Assembly: GCA_016765685.1 (NCBI GenBank)
Contig: JAESPR010000073.1
Coordinates: 1-34,213, forward strand
Reading direction: 5' to 3'
Length of the DNA stretch: 34,213 bases
Origin: Colwellia sp.
GTDB lineage: Bacteria; Pseudomonadota; Gammaproteobacteria; Enterobacterales; Alteromonadaceae
Shown here: positions 9,024 to 17,156 of the stretch, in pieces
Layout: the number at the start of each line of letters is the position of its first letter
Position numbering within the stretch: the first letter of the stretch is position 1
Notes under the pieces: model-generated
Databases searched by the model: none
What the model was told of the DNA's origin: nothing
Seen by the model: the letters and a program-made list of their open reading frames with translations, nothing else
Translations under genes and position numbers: made by a program

Positions 9024-9090
9024 GATGATTATTCAGAGGCAATCGATGAGTTTCAATTGGTTGTTGATGAGGTGCAATATTTGTCGATGA
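9024..9090 (-). promoter_or_regulatory. Array of four GATGA direct repeats, putative LytTR operator of the exporter operon
   Basis: GATGA occurs at 9024-9028, 9045-9049, 9066-9070 and 9086-9090, giving start-to-start steps of 21, 21 and 20 bp. The preceding bases alternate as TT, TC, TT, TC. The array is 87-153 bp upstream of the adaptor start. LytTR-domain regulators are known to bind short direct repeats about two helical turns apart. The same core with the same spacing precedes the LytS/LytTR operon. Use by that regulator is inferred. The rest of the 303-bp spacer holds the 12-bp palindrome AGCATAAATGCT (9128-9139), a CAGATG/CATCTG inverted repeat (9146-9178) and presumably the divergent MHYT-kinase promoter. 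Confidence 0.55.
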
Positions 9091-9240
9091 AATAAAGTCA
9101 CTTGTGAAGCTTAACCTTACAAAAGTAAGCATAAATGCTCACCTACAGATGAGTTAATCCGTAAACCTGAACCATCTGCATAGGTATGAAATATAATGAC
9201 CACACCGAAGTAATAATTAGCTTAATAGGTAAATGCGTCT

Positions 9241-11778
9241 ATGCTAGTTACAGATACCTTTTTAATTACCTTTCCTTGCCTTCCAATCTTGAGAGTCTCA
9301 ATTATGTTTGGGTTAGATTTTTTAGAGAATAGTACCGCCCTCTATCTGGCACTAAATACTGATTATAATTACTTCCTTGTCTTTGCTTCTTATATTGTTG
9401 CTTGGATTGGTGCCTATGCGGGTTTATCCGCCATACCTTCAATGCGTGATGTCGAGTCTATTGCCGCGAAACGCTGGTGGCATTTTGGCGGGTCTTTGGC
9501 CATGGGTTGTGCGATATGGTCAATGCATTTTATTGGCATGTTGGCATTATCATTACCTGTAGCCGTTCACCACAATTTTGTGCTTACTGCTTTATCTGTA
9601 ATACCAGCTATTGCGGCAAGTTATATCACGCTGTTTTTTATTGAGCGAAATAACTATTCTACTTGGCATCTTATCGGCGCAGGTATTATCTTAGGTGCGG
9701 GTATTGGGACCATGCATTACATGGGTATGGAGGCAATGTATGGTAATTTTTCATTAGTTTATCACCCTTGGATTTTCCTCATCTCTATCATTGTTGCCGT
9801 CGTTTTAGCTATTATCGCGCTCTCGGTAGGTAAATTTGATGTGGCCTCTGAAAAGGAAGAGAATTACCAATTGCTACGCTCTGCGGCTTTGGTTGGCGCA
9901 GCGATTACTTGCATGCATTATATGGGGATGCAAGCATCATATTTTTTGGCTATAGATGATATTACTCACACAGAATCAAATACTTCTCACAACATGATGA
10001 CGGTTATATTAATAGCTTCAACACTTTTTTTATCTACCTTAGCCGTGGTTTCTAATGTCATTCATAAAATGTTTAAAAAACTCATGCTCGCTAAAGCAGA
10101 TGCAGAAGCTTCAACTCAGGCAAAGGCCGAGTTTTTAGCAAGTATGAGTCATGAAATTCGTACCCCCATGAATGGTGTTTTAGGGATGTTAGATTTGTTA
10201 ATTAAATCTGATCTCAATGAACATCAAATGCACAAGGCTGACATTGCACGTTCCAGCGCTAAGTCATTATTAGTTTTACTCAATGATATCTTGGATTTTT
10301 CTAAAGTAGAAGCCGGCAAACTTGATGTTGAAGTATTACACTTTGATCTGCGACGTTTATTAATTGAATTTACAGAATCTGTTGCCTTACAAGTTGAAAG
10401 CAAAGGATTAGAGATTATTCTTGATATTACTCACATTGAGCATTCAATGGTTAAAGGAGACCCGGATCGTATTAGACAAATCATTGCTAATTTAGTCTAT
10501 AACGCAATAAAGTTTACCGAAAAGGGCGAGATTATCGTTAGGGCTGAGCTAATAGAAGATGATAATTTAGATTTGATTTTTAGTTGCTCAGTGCACGATA
10601 GCGGCATTGGTATCCCGACAAAAGCCATTAAGAACCTTTTTCAACTTTTTACTCAAGTTGATTCTTCCACAACACGAAAATATGGCGGCACGGGGCTCGG
10701 TTTATCTATTGCTAAACAGTTATGCGAGTTAATGCAAGGTTCAATATCTGCTACCAGCTCCTTGGGTGAAGGCAGCTGTTTTAGATTCAACATTATATTG
10801 TCAAAAAGCAACCAATCTAGACAGGTAATACCTCCTATTGATGTCAGCAAGTTATCATTATTAGTGATAGATGATAACGCCACTAATAGGGAAGTATTAA
10901 GGGGGCAATTGGAGCACTGGGGTTGCTATGTAGAAGAGGCAGCTAGTGCTTCTGCAGCGTTATTAACACTAGAACGGTGTTATGAAAGTAAGCAGGCTTT
11001 ATTTGATGTGATTTTTGTTGATATGCAAATGCCACTGATGGACGGCGCCACTTTTGCTATTAAGCTAAGAAACGATCAACGTTTTAATAATTTGCCTATG
11101 GTAATGATGACTTCTATGTCAACGCAAGGAGATAAGAAGTATTTTACCGATTTAGGTTTTAGTGCCTATTTTTCAAAACCCGTTACTGGATCAGATATTT
11201 TAGATGCGTTAGCGATAATAAAGTCCACACCCAAACATACAAACGCCCCTCAACCTATTCTGACCCATCAATATTTAGCTTCATTTTCTCATGAGAATAG
11301 TAAATTAGATGAAAATAATACCGTTATCAGTGAGAACGGTATTCAGTTTTTAAGTAAGTCAGACAATGTTAAGATTTTATTGGTTGAAGATAACCGTATT
11401 AATACTGTGGTAGCGACGTTAATGCTTAATGAAATTGGTCTCAATGTTATCGCTGTTAAAGATGGACAAGAGGCTTTAAATACTTTAGCAAATGCTTGTG
11501 TAGACAACCCCTTTACGTTGGTGTTAATGGATTGCCAAATGCCAATCATGGATGGTTATCAAGCTACCAGAGGAATTCGTTCGGGCGAAGCAGGGGATAA
11601 GTATAAAAACATTCCGATTATTGCCATGACTGCTAATGCTATGGTTGGCGATGATGAAAAATGTTTTTCTGCTGGCATGAGTGATTATTTAACCAAGCCA
11701 ATAGAGATAGAGATATTAACGGATACGCTTAACAAGTGGCTTAAGAACAAAGACCTCATACTAAGGCATAGCATTTAA
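9241..11778 (+). CDS. MHYT-domain hybrid sensor histidine kinase with two receiver domains
   Basis: This 845-aa integral-membrane hybrid kinase begins with an MHYT sensor. Three helices carry the motif variants WSMHFIGM, TMHYMGM and CMHYMGM, residues proposed for this family to bind a metal and sense a diatomic gas or redox state. Then follow a HisKA domain (FLASMSHEIRTPMNG, phospho-acceptor H304) and a HATPase domain (N-box NLVYNAIKFTEKG, G-boxes DSGIGIP and GGTGLGLSI). Two receiver domains have acceptors D594 (VDMQMPLMDG) and D764 (MDCQMPIMDG) and conserved lysines in SKPV and TKPI. There is no HPt domain, so relay would need a separate protein. ATG 9304 (MFGLDFLENS) is an equally plausible start, giving 824 aa. 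The 3' end overlaps the convergent LytTR gene by 18 bp. Confidence 0.9.
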   Translation: MLVTDTFLITFPCLPILRVSIMFGLDFLENSTALYLALNTDYNYFLVFASYIVAWIGAYAGLSAIPSMRDVESIAAKRWWHFGGSLAMGCAIWSMHFIGMLALSLPVAVHHNFVLTALSVIPAIAASYITLFFIERNNYSTWHLIGAGIILGAGIGTMHYMGMEAMYGNFSLVYHPWIFLISIIVAVVLAIIALSVGKFDVASEKEENYQLLRSAALVGAAITCMHYMGMQASYFLAIDDITHTESNTSHNMMTVILIASTLFLSTLAVVSNVIHKMFKKLMLAKADAEASTQAKAEFLASMSHEIRTPMNGVLGMLDLLIKSDLNEHQMHKADIARSSAKSLLVLLNDILDFSKVEAGKLDVEVLHFDLRRLLIEFTESVALQVESKGLEIILDITHIEHSMVKGDPDRIRQIIANLVYNAIKFTEKGEIIVRAELIEDDNLDLIFSCSVHDSGIGIPTKAIKNLFQLFTQVDSSTTRKYGGTGLGLSIAKQLCELMQGSISATSSLGEGSCFRFNIILSKSNQSRQVIPPIDVSKLSLLVIDDNATNREVLRGQLEHWGCYVEEAASASAALLTLERCYESKQALFDVIFVDMQMPLMDGATFAIKLRNDQRFNNLPMVMMTSMSTQGDKKYFTDLGFSAYFSKPVTGSDILDALAIIKSTPKHTNAPQPILTHQYLASFSHENSKLDENNTVISENGIQFLSKSDNVKILLVEDNRINTVVATLMLNEIGLNVIAVKDGQEALNTLANACVDNPFTLVLMDCQMPIMDGYQATRGIRSGEAGDKYKNIPIIAMTANAMVGDDEKCFSAGMSDYLTKPIEIEILTDTLNKWLKNKDLILRHSI

Positions 11779-12564
11779 ACGTTGATATAAAATATCTCGA
11801 TAATTTCGACTGAGTTTTACTTTAGTATTATCATGGAGAATAATTTGATAATCGCCATTGTCTAAACTCACCAATTCACTAACATAATTTAAGTTAACTA
11901 TGGCGGAACGATGCACCCGTTGAAAGCCTTGTATATTTAAACGTAGCTCCATATTTTTCATGGTTTCACGCACTAAATGAGATTTTTGTGGCGTATGCAC
12001 ACTAACATAATCACCTTCAGCTTCTACCCAGTAAATATTTTCTGCTTTAAGTAGATAAACATGACCATTAGAGCGAATTACTAAACGTTCATTACCGGTT
12101 GTTATAGAGGAATGCTCCTCAGAACTTGTGCTATTGGTTAGTCCCTGAGTTTGCGAGAGTAATTGCGTTAGTTGTTCGCTGCGCTGAGAAATTTTATTTT
12201 TGAGTATTTGCTCTCGGGCATGCGCTAAGCTCTCTTTAAAGCGCTCACTGTCGATGGGTTTTAATAAATAATCAATGGCATGGGTATTAAATGCGGCAAT
12301 GGCATATTCATCGTAAGCGGTTAAAAATATTACCGGCGGCATATGTGTTATGCCAACCGCATCGATGACGTCAAAACCGTTAATTTTTGGCATTTTTATA
12401 TCAAGAAAAACCAAGTCAGGTTTTAATGATAATATCGCTCTGATAGCATCACTACCATTAGCACACTGGGCAATAATGTTGATGTCATCTTCTTGCTGTA
12501 AATGCAGCGCCACGCCTTCACGAGCAAGGGGCTCATCATCAACTATTATGATGTTTATAGTCAT
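11761..12564 (-). CDS. LytTR-family response regulator
   Basis: This 267-aa regulator has an N-terminal receiver with acidic pair D9/D10, phospho-acceptor D55 (LVFLDIKMP), T82 and K102 (YLLKP). A linker of about 45 residues rich in Gln and Ser leads to a C-terminal LytTR DNA-binding domain (about residues 160-265; VYLLKAENIYWVEAEGDYV, FQRVHRSAIVNLNYV). It follows its kinase with a 4-bp ATGA overlap, so the two are coupled. LytTR proteins bind paired direct repeats. The CGATGA repeats ahead of this operon and ahead of the ABC exporter operon are the obvious candidate sites. No residue required for phosphotransfer is missing. Confidence 0.93.
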   Translation of the reverse strand: MTINIIIVDDEPLAREGVALHLQQEDDINIIAQCANGSDAIRAILSLKPDLVFLDIKMPKINGFDVIDAVGITHMPPVIFLTAYDEYAIAAFNTHAIDYLLKPIDSERFKESLAHAREQILKNKISQRSEQLTQLLSQTQGLTNSTSSEEHSSITTGNERLVIRSNGHVYLLKAENIYWVEAEGDYVSVHTPQKSHLVRETMKNMELRLNIQGFQRVHRSAIVNLNYVSELVSLDNGDYQIILHDNTKVKLSRNYRDILYQRLNAMP

Positions 12565-13691
12565 AGTTTTGATTCCTGATGATTAATAGGCAAGGTGAGA
12601 GAAACACTAACGCCGCCTTGGGTATTACTGCTGAGGGTGAATTGAAAGTTGCGACCATAAAGTTGCTGTAATCTTGAGCGAACATTGCTTAAACCAATGC
12701 CTTCTTTGAAGCGTTTATCATTAAAATCACAACCAGCACCATCATCTACCAGTTCAATTTTTAGGGCATTATCTTCAAGATAGCTGTTGATGGTTAATTG
12801 CACTTTGCCTTGTTTTTCCTCTAAACCATGTTGCATCGCATTTTCAATTAAGGGTTGTAAAATCATCGAAGGCACTAAAGTTGGCAGGGTATTGTGATGG
12901 TAGTTTTTATTAATGTTGATCCGATCGCCAAACCTCACTTGTTCAATGGCGAGGTATTGCTCAACGTGCGCTAATTCTTTTTCTAGGGTGATCCATTGCT
13001 GCGCTTTATCGTCTAAAGTGGCTCTGAAAAAGTTACTAAGGCGATTGATCATGGTAGTGGCTTGAGCCTGTTCAGACTTCATTACTAAAACTGAAATGAC
13101 ATTAAGGGTATTAAATAAAAAATGCGGGTTAATTTGCATTTTTAACGTTTGTAACTGTGATTCAATTAATTGATTATTTAACTGACTAGCAACTAAGGCT
13201 TTTTGCTGGGCAATATTAGCAAAATGTTTGATGTTAATCGCAGTAACTAGCAAAGTATAAATAACCACATTAAATAAGAAAAAGTTGTCGCCAAAGAGAA
13301 AATGCCCCATATGTTGCCAAGGTTGATAAGTCTTCATACCTTGAGGCATTTCTTCAAAAAAATGATAATGCAAGCTGATCATTAACGCTGAAATGAGTGA
13401 TAAAGACAGTAGAAAAAAGGCATGTAATAATAATGCGGTTAACCACTTTTTAGGCTTTACTGGAAATTTTGTCGCTAAAATTTGCACAATAGGTATGAGT
13501 ACTAGCCAAGGTAACCATATTTTTAGTGTATAGAAGCGCAGGTAAGAAAAGAAGTTAGGTTCAAAATGATGGCTAGTTAACCAACTTGATATTTGTGATA
13601 ACAGCGCGAACAAAGCCAAACCGAGCCAAATTGCCAGTGATAATAACGCGGCACTTTTAAGCTTGATGAATTTTTTTGTGGGTTTTGCCAT
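12561..13691 (-). CDS. LytS/YehU-type membrane histidine kinase
   Basis: This 376-aa sensor kinase is partner to the LytTR regulator. Four N-terminal TM segments (about residues 13-38, 49-72, 82-106 and 117-140) have only short loops, so it probably senses a signal in or at the membrane. The cytoplasmic part starts with the His_kinase-family dimerisation segment LKMQINPHFLFNTLNVISVL (acceptor H190). An atypical HATPase domain follows with LQPLIENAMQHGLEEKQG, DDGAGCDF and GIGLSNVRSRLQQLYG. It is first in a two-gene operon with the regulator. The promoter region carries three CGATGAA-like repeats 21 bp apart, which suggests autoregulation. Confidence 0.92.
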   Translation of the reverse strand: MAKPTKKFIKLKSAALLSLAIWLGLALFALLSQISSWLTSHHFEPNFFSYLRFYTLKIWLPWLVLIPIVQILATKFPVKPKKWLTALLLHAFFLLSLSLISALMISLHYHFFEEMPQGMKTYQPWQHMGHFLFGDNFFLFNVVIYTLLVTAINIKHFANIAQQKALVASQLNNQLIESQLQTLKMQINPHFLFNTLNVISVLVMKSEQAQATTMINRLSNFFRATLDDKAQQWITLEKELAHVEQYLAIEQVRFGDRININKNYHHNTLPTLVPSMILQPLIENAMQHGLEEKQGKVQLTINSYLEDNALKIELVDDGAGCDFNDKRFKEGIGLSNVRSRLQQLYGRNFQFTLSSNTQGGVSVSLTLPINHQESKL

Positions 13692-13768
13692 GTGATTTAA
13701 TATAGCTGCTTCGTAGTTTTTTCTTTTAAACAGCTTAACTAACTCTGCTAGCAGATAATAGCACTGAA

Positions 13769-13816
13769 CGATTAAAAGCAGATAAACATCGATGAATTAA
13801 CCAAAAATAGCGATGA
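13769..13816 (-). promoter_or_regulatory. Three CGATGAA-like repeats 21 bp apart, putative autoregulatory LytTR operator
   Basis: CGATTAA (13769-13775), CGATGAA (13790-13796) and CGATGAA (13811-13817) are spaced exactly 21 bp start to start, 78-125 bp upstream of the LytS-like kinase start. Core, spacing, orientation and distance to the start codon all match the array in front of the exporter operon at 9024-9090. The remainder of this 195-bp spacer shows no other clear signal. Confidence 0.55.
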
Positions 13817-13886
13817 ATGTTTTGGCTTTAAGCTAGTCTACATAACTTTCAATAGAATAATAAGCTGTCGGTATAGGGGCTGTTTT

Positions 13887-14366
13887 TTATAAAACCAAAC
13901 ACATCACAATGGCATCTTCATAACCAAAGCCTTTAGCACTGGGGTAATAACCGGTACGTCGACTGGTTTCAATAAAACCTAGATTGATGTACAGCATTTG
14001 TGCGCTGATGTTTTTAGCACGCACTTCTAGCCATATTTTTACCGCGCCTTTGTTTTTGGCTTGGGTGATAAATTGCTTTAACAAGTGTTTGCCAAATCCT
14101 TTGCCTTGTTGATTTGATTCAACGCAAATATCCATCAAGGTGGCTTCATCAATAACTAATTCACCGACATAAAAACCAACAACTTGATTGTGTTTACCAA
14201 GCTTCTCGCCGAGCTTTTCACCAAGCTTCTCGCCGAAGTAACGACCACCAATGCAACTGGCAAAAGTTTTTTCACTCCACGGGTGGGAGTGGCAGGCATT
14301 TTCGATGAGCATTAAGTCGCTAATATCGTCGGCAGTTATCTGGGTGAAATATGCTGATTTGGTCAT
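13887..14366 (-). CDS. rimI: Ribosomal protein S18 alanine N-acetyltransferase
   Basis: RimI is the GNAT enzyme that acetylates the N-terminal alanine of ribosomal protein S18. The 159-aa protein aligns by eye with E. coli RimI: HPWSEKTFASC, the acetyl-CoA loop (VESNQQGKGFGKHLL), WLEVRAKNISAQMLYINLGF and YYPSAKGFGYEDAIVM. The length exceeds the usual ~148 because three GEKL units (residues 45-56) follow GRYF, encoded by a 3 x 12-bp tandem repeat. The start codon shares one base with the holD stop (TAATG), the usual gammaproteobacterial holD-rimI arrangement. Confidence 0.92.
   Translation of the reverse strand: MTKSAYFTQITADDISDLMLIENACHSHPWSEKTFASCIGGRYFGEKLGEKLGEKLGKHNQVVGFYVGELVIDEATLMDICVESNQQGKGFGKHLLKQFITQAKNKGAVKIWLEVRAKNISAQMLYINLGFIETSRRTGYYPSAKGFGYEDAIVMCLVL
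14199..14234 (-). repeat. 3 x 12-bp in-frame tandem repeat inside rimI
   Basis: The three units are 14199-14210, 14211-14222 and 14223-14234. The outer two are identical and the middle differs at three positions. Each encodes Gly-Glu-Lys-Leu. Being a multiple of three, copy-number change would lengthen or shorten a surface loop without a frameshift. Confidence 0.9.
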
Positions 14367-14815
14367 TACAATAACTCAGTGGTTATTATCTGCCACAGTT
14401 GTCTTTTTAATGTGGCAGATTGAGCGATTGTGTTAATGCTGGGTGTCACAAGTTTGTTGTCAACACAGTGAATTTTAGCTGTATTCATCGGTGAACTACT
14501 TTGTGAGCTATGTTGTGTGTTATCTGTAATAAGTGCGTTATTAAGTGCTTCGTTATGCACCTCTTTAATAAAGTACCAATTGAACAGACCCACATCAAGG
14601 TGAGAGCTTTGCGCTTTGACTTCACCAATGGTTAAATTCAAACTCAGTAAAATATCACTAAACAGTGTTTTTTTGATTAAATTTTCTAAATTTTGCTGAC
14701 TTTGAGGAATAAAATCGTTTTGCTCTGCGGTATCACTTTTAAGCTGCGCTCGACTCTGCCATAGGTTGATGCCCATTTCGATAAGTTGCTCAAATTGTCT
14801 GGAGGTAACCGCCAT
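14366..14815 (-). CDS. holD: DNA polymerase III psi subunit
   Basis: HolD (psi) links the clamp-loader complex to SSB through the chi subunit. The family is poorly conserved. This 149-aa protein is recognised from QFEQLIEMGINLWQSR near the N-terminus, matching the psi peptide region of E. coli (LQQLGITQWSLRRP), from KRQLWQIITTELL at the C-terminus (ALWQQICTYE in E. coli), and from its fixed position directly upstream of rimI. A Ser/Gln/Asn-rich stretch at about 95-115 looks like an inserted linker. Without the rimI neighbour the call would be weaker. Confidence 0.8.
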   Translation of the reverse strand: MAVTSRQFEQLIEMGINLWQSRAQLKSDTAEQNDFIPQSQQNLENLIKKTLFSDILLSLNLTIGEVKAQSSHLDVGLFNWYFIKEVHNEALNNALITDNTQHSSQSSSPMNTAKIHCVDNKLVTPSINTIAQSATLKRQLWQIITTELL

Positions 14816-14935
14816 AAAATAATACTGAAAGTAGCTGTAAATACCACGACATAATGACAGACTTTTTGCTGATAAGAAAGTAGCTAAATTGAGTGGTTTT
14901 GGTCAGTTACTTAGAAGAAAAGTAAGAAGAAAAAA

Positions 14936-15012
14936 TGGCAGGGGTGGAGAGACTCGAACTCCCAACCATCGGTTTTGGAGACCGCTGTTCTACCAATTGG
15001 AACTACACCCCT
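14936..15012 (-). tRNA. trpT: tRNA-Trp (anticodon CCA)
   Basis: The minus strand reads AGGGGTGTAGTTCC at the 5' end and CACCCCTGCCA at the 3' end. The acceptor arms pair (AGGGGTG/CACCCCT), the D-loop has TTGGTAGAA, the anticodon loop is CTCCAAA within a paired stem, and the T-arm has GTTCGAGTC. The encoded CCA is present. The sequence closely follows E. coli tRNA-Trp with one extra base in the D region. Six Ts directly follow the CCA on this strand and may help termination. Confidence 0.97.
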
Positions 15013-15025
15013 GCAACGGATTCGA

Positions 15026-15053
15026 ATTATACTGATGCACAGCCAAAGGTAAA
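15026..15053 (-). promoter_or_regulatory. Candidate tRNA-Trp promoter
   Basis: On the minus strand TTTACC (15053-15048), a 16-bp spacer and a perfect TATAAT (15031-15026) precede the tRNA by 13 bp, leaving a leader of only a few bases. The AAGGTTAA/TTAACCTT inverted repeat (15052-15075) touches the -35 and may form a weak terminator for aceK. Confidence 0.6.
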
Positions 15054-15157
15054 GGTTAAATTGTTAATTAACCTTAGTTGCTCGGTTGTTTGGCGGTTTA
15101 ATAAGCAAAGGAAGCAACGAGCATCGACAATAATTGTTGCGAAACCTGAAACTGTGC

Positions 15158-16894
15158 TTATTGGTTTGTTTCTCTCATTTCACAAAATCTAAACTTATCA
15201 GGGTAAGGGTAAACATCTTCATAAATACCATCAGCGACATTTTGCTGACATTGTTGCCAGTAGTTTACCGCTAATAAATCTTCGTGGTGTTGCTTAAACG
15301 CTTTTAAATACTTCGGGTTCGCCAGCGCAAAAGTGGCTAATTCTTCAGGAAACATATCGCCTGGGGCAACAGAATACCACGGCTCGGCGGCATAAATTTG
15401 TTCTTCGGTTATGGCGACGGGTTTGACTCTAAAATTAACTTCATTCATGTAAGTAATTTCATCGTAATCATAGAAAATCACTCGGCCGTGGCGAGTTACA
15501 CCAAAGTTTTTAAGCAGCATGTCACCGGGAAATATATTGGCAGAAATAAGTTGTTTTATCGCTTTGCCGTAACCGAATAGGGCTTGCTCTATTTCTTCAT
15601 CGCTAGCTTTGGCTAAATATAAGTTTAAGGGCACCATACGGCGTTCTATATATAAATGTTTGATGATCAGTAAATCACCTTCATAACGAATGAGTGATGG
15701 CGCAACTTGGTGTAGCTCTGCTAACAGCTCGTCATTGAATCTGTCTTTAGGAAACGCGACTTCAGAGTATTCCATGGTATCGGCCATACGGCCTACTCGG
15801 TCATGCAGTTTAACCAAGTGATATTTGCTTTTAACATCGCTGCGAGTCATATTTTTGCTCGGTGAAAATTTATCTTTAATAATTTTAAATACATAGGGGT
15901 AGGACGGTAGAGTGAATACCGACATCACCATACCTTTAATACCAGCAGCGAGCTCAAATTTGTCATTACTGTTGTCGAGATGATTTAAAAAATCCCGATA
16001 AAATTGAGTTTTACCTTGTTTGTGAAAGCCAATGGCTGAATATAAATCGGCTTTAGTTTTATGAGGCATTAAACTTTGTAAAAAATTAACTAAGGCATAA
16101 GGGTGTTGGCAGTCAACAAAAAAGTAGGCACGAGCGAAACCAAATACTACTGCCATATCTTCGCTTTTACTCAATAAGGCATCAATATACAAGCCCCCTT
16201 TTTCATCGTTAAGTACACAAACAATGAAGGGCGTTTCTCCGGCAGGTGAAAGTACGCGGCCAATTAAATAGGCACCTTTATTACGATAAAAAGTGAAATC
16301 TAAAATATCAAATTGCAACTCTTCTAATTTGAAGCGGGTTTTAAGTGCTTTACGACGAAAAGCGCGGATCAGTACTTCAACATCAGCATTTAAGTCAACA
16401 AAAGGTACTGTGCTTTTATGCGCATTCATAATGTCGCAGATAGTTGCTTCTAAACCTTTTTTTGCGGGCTGGTAGCTAGTATATATTACCGGTGTTGCTC
16501 GTTCATCAAGGCGCTGGGCGGTACTTTCAACAAAAATATAATCGTTATGGTAATACTTGCGCTCAAATAAGCGGCAAAATACCGAGTTATAAAATGTTTC
16601 TGCTAGTTCAGGTTGATTGTGCTCAGCCAATAGCTCGACATAATTTCGTTTGACTTGTAACCATAACTCATCGTCAAGTAAGTCGATTAAGAAATCTTTT
16701 TTGATAATGTTAAAGGTTTCTTTTACCCGCTGTTCATAAAAGGTGGTTCTTGCTTTAGCTGCTTTTTGAATATCTGACCATTGGCACTGTTGAAACCTTT
16801 GCTGTGCAGATTGGGTTATTTCAATAAAAAGATGAATATGACGATCAAAACCGTCAATAATAGTTTTAGTTATAGAAAAAGCGAGATTATTCAT
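15158..16894 (-). CDS. aceK: Isocitrate dehydrogenase kinase/phosphatase
   Basis: AceK phosphorylates and dephosphorylates isocitrate dehydrogenase and so sets the split between the TCA cycle and the glyoxylate shunt. The 578-aa length fits E. coli AceK (578). The N-terminal regulatory domain (AFSITKTIIDGFDRHIHLF) is followed by a kinase-like C-terminal half with the nucleotide loop FELAAGIKGMVMSVFTLPSY, lysine in YVFKIIKDKFSPSK and the catalytic region LLKNFGVTRHGRVIFYDYDE. In enterobacteria aceK closes the aceBAK operon. Here no isocitrate lyase or malate synthase gene adjoins it, so it is transcribed alone or with tRNA-Trp. Confidence 0.96.
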   Translation of the reverse strand: MNNLAFSITKTIIDGFDRHIHLFIEITQSAQQRFQQCQWSDIQKAAKARTTFYEQRVKETFNIIKKDFLIDLLDDELWLQVKRNYVELLAEHNQPELAETFYNSVFCRLFERKYYHNDYIFVESTAQRLDERATPVIYTSYQPAKKGLEATICDIMNAHKSTVPFVDLNADVEVLIRAFRRKALKTRFKLEELQFDILDFTFYRNKGAYLIGRVLSPAGETPFIVCVLNDEKGGLYIDALLSKSEDMAVVFGFARAYFFVDCQHPYALVNFLQSLMPHKTKADLYSAIGFHKQGKTQFYRDFLNHLDNSNDKFELAAGIKGMVMSVFTLPSYPYVFKIIKDKFSPSKNMTRSDVKSKYHLVKLHDRVGRMADTMEYSEVAFPKDRFNDELLAELHQVAPSLIRYEGDLLIIKHLYIERRMVPLNLYLAKASDEEIEQALFGYGKAIKQLISANIFPGDMLLKNFGVTRHGRVIFYDYDEITYMNEVNFRVKPVAITEEQIYAAEPWYSVAPGDMFPEELATFALANPKYLKAFKQHHEDLLAVNYWQQCQQNVADGIYEDVYPYPDKFRFCEMRETNQ

Positions 16895-17060
16895 ATTGGC
16901 AAGCTATTAAGTCATTGTTACTGCCTATGAGCATACGTTAAAAAGTGCCTTTCAACCGATTATTATTGCTAAATGTTGAATATAACAAGCATTTATATTG
17001 TTGAATATGAATGTGACTGTTAGGTAAAAAAAATCGTTAAGCTAAATTTAATGATTTAAC

Positions 17061-17089
17061 TTGCCATTAAAGGCCTTCGGCACTAAAAT
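17061..17089 (+). promoter_or_regulatory. Candidate promoter of the queA-tgt-yajC-secDF operon
   Basis: TTGCCA (17061-17066), a 17-bp spacer and TAAAAT (17084-17089) form a good sigma70-like pair 68 bp upstream of the queA ATG. The rest of the 262-bp aceK-queA divergent spacer shows no other clear signal. Confidence 0.5.
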
Positions 17090-17156
17090 TACGCGTTTTA
17101 TTTTTATCAAACTGCTTAGCTAAGGTTAGGCAAAAAGGCAGGTTCAACTATTTATC

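Noticed and set aside
14936..15012. tRNA-Trp as an integration site for a mobile element
   Set aside because: No integrase gene or repeated tRNA 3' end was seen nearby; both flanks are ordinary housekeeping genes.
15052..15075. A strong aceK terminator (AAGGTTAA/TTAACCTT)
   Set aside because: The stem is AT-rich, lacks a T-run and overlaps the probable tRNA-Trp -35 element, so it is mentioned only as a weak possibility.
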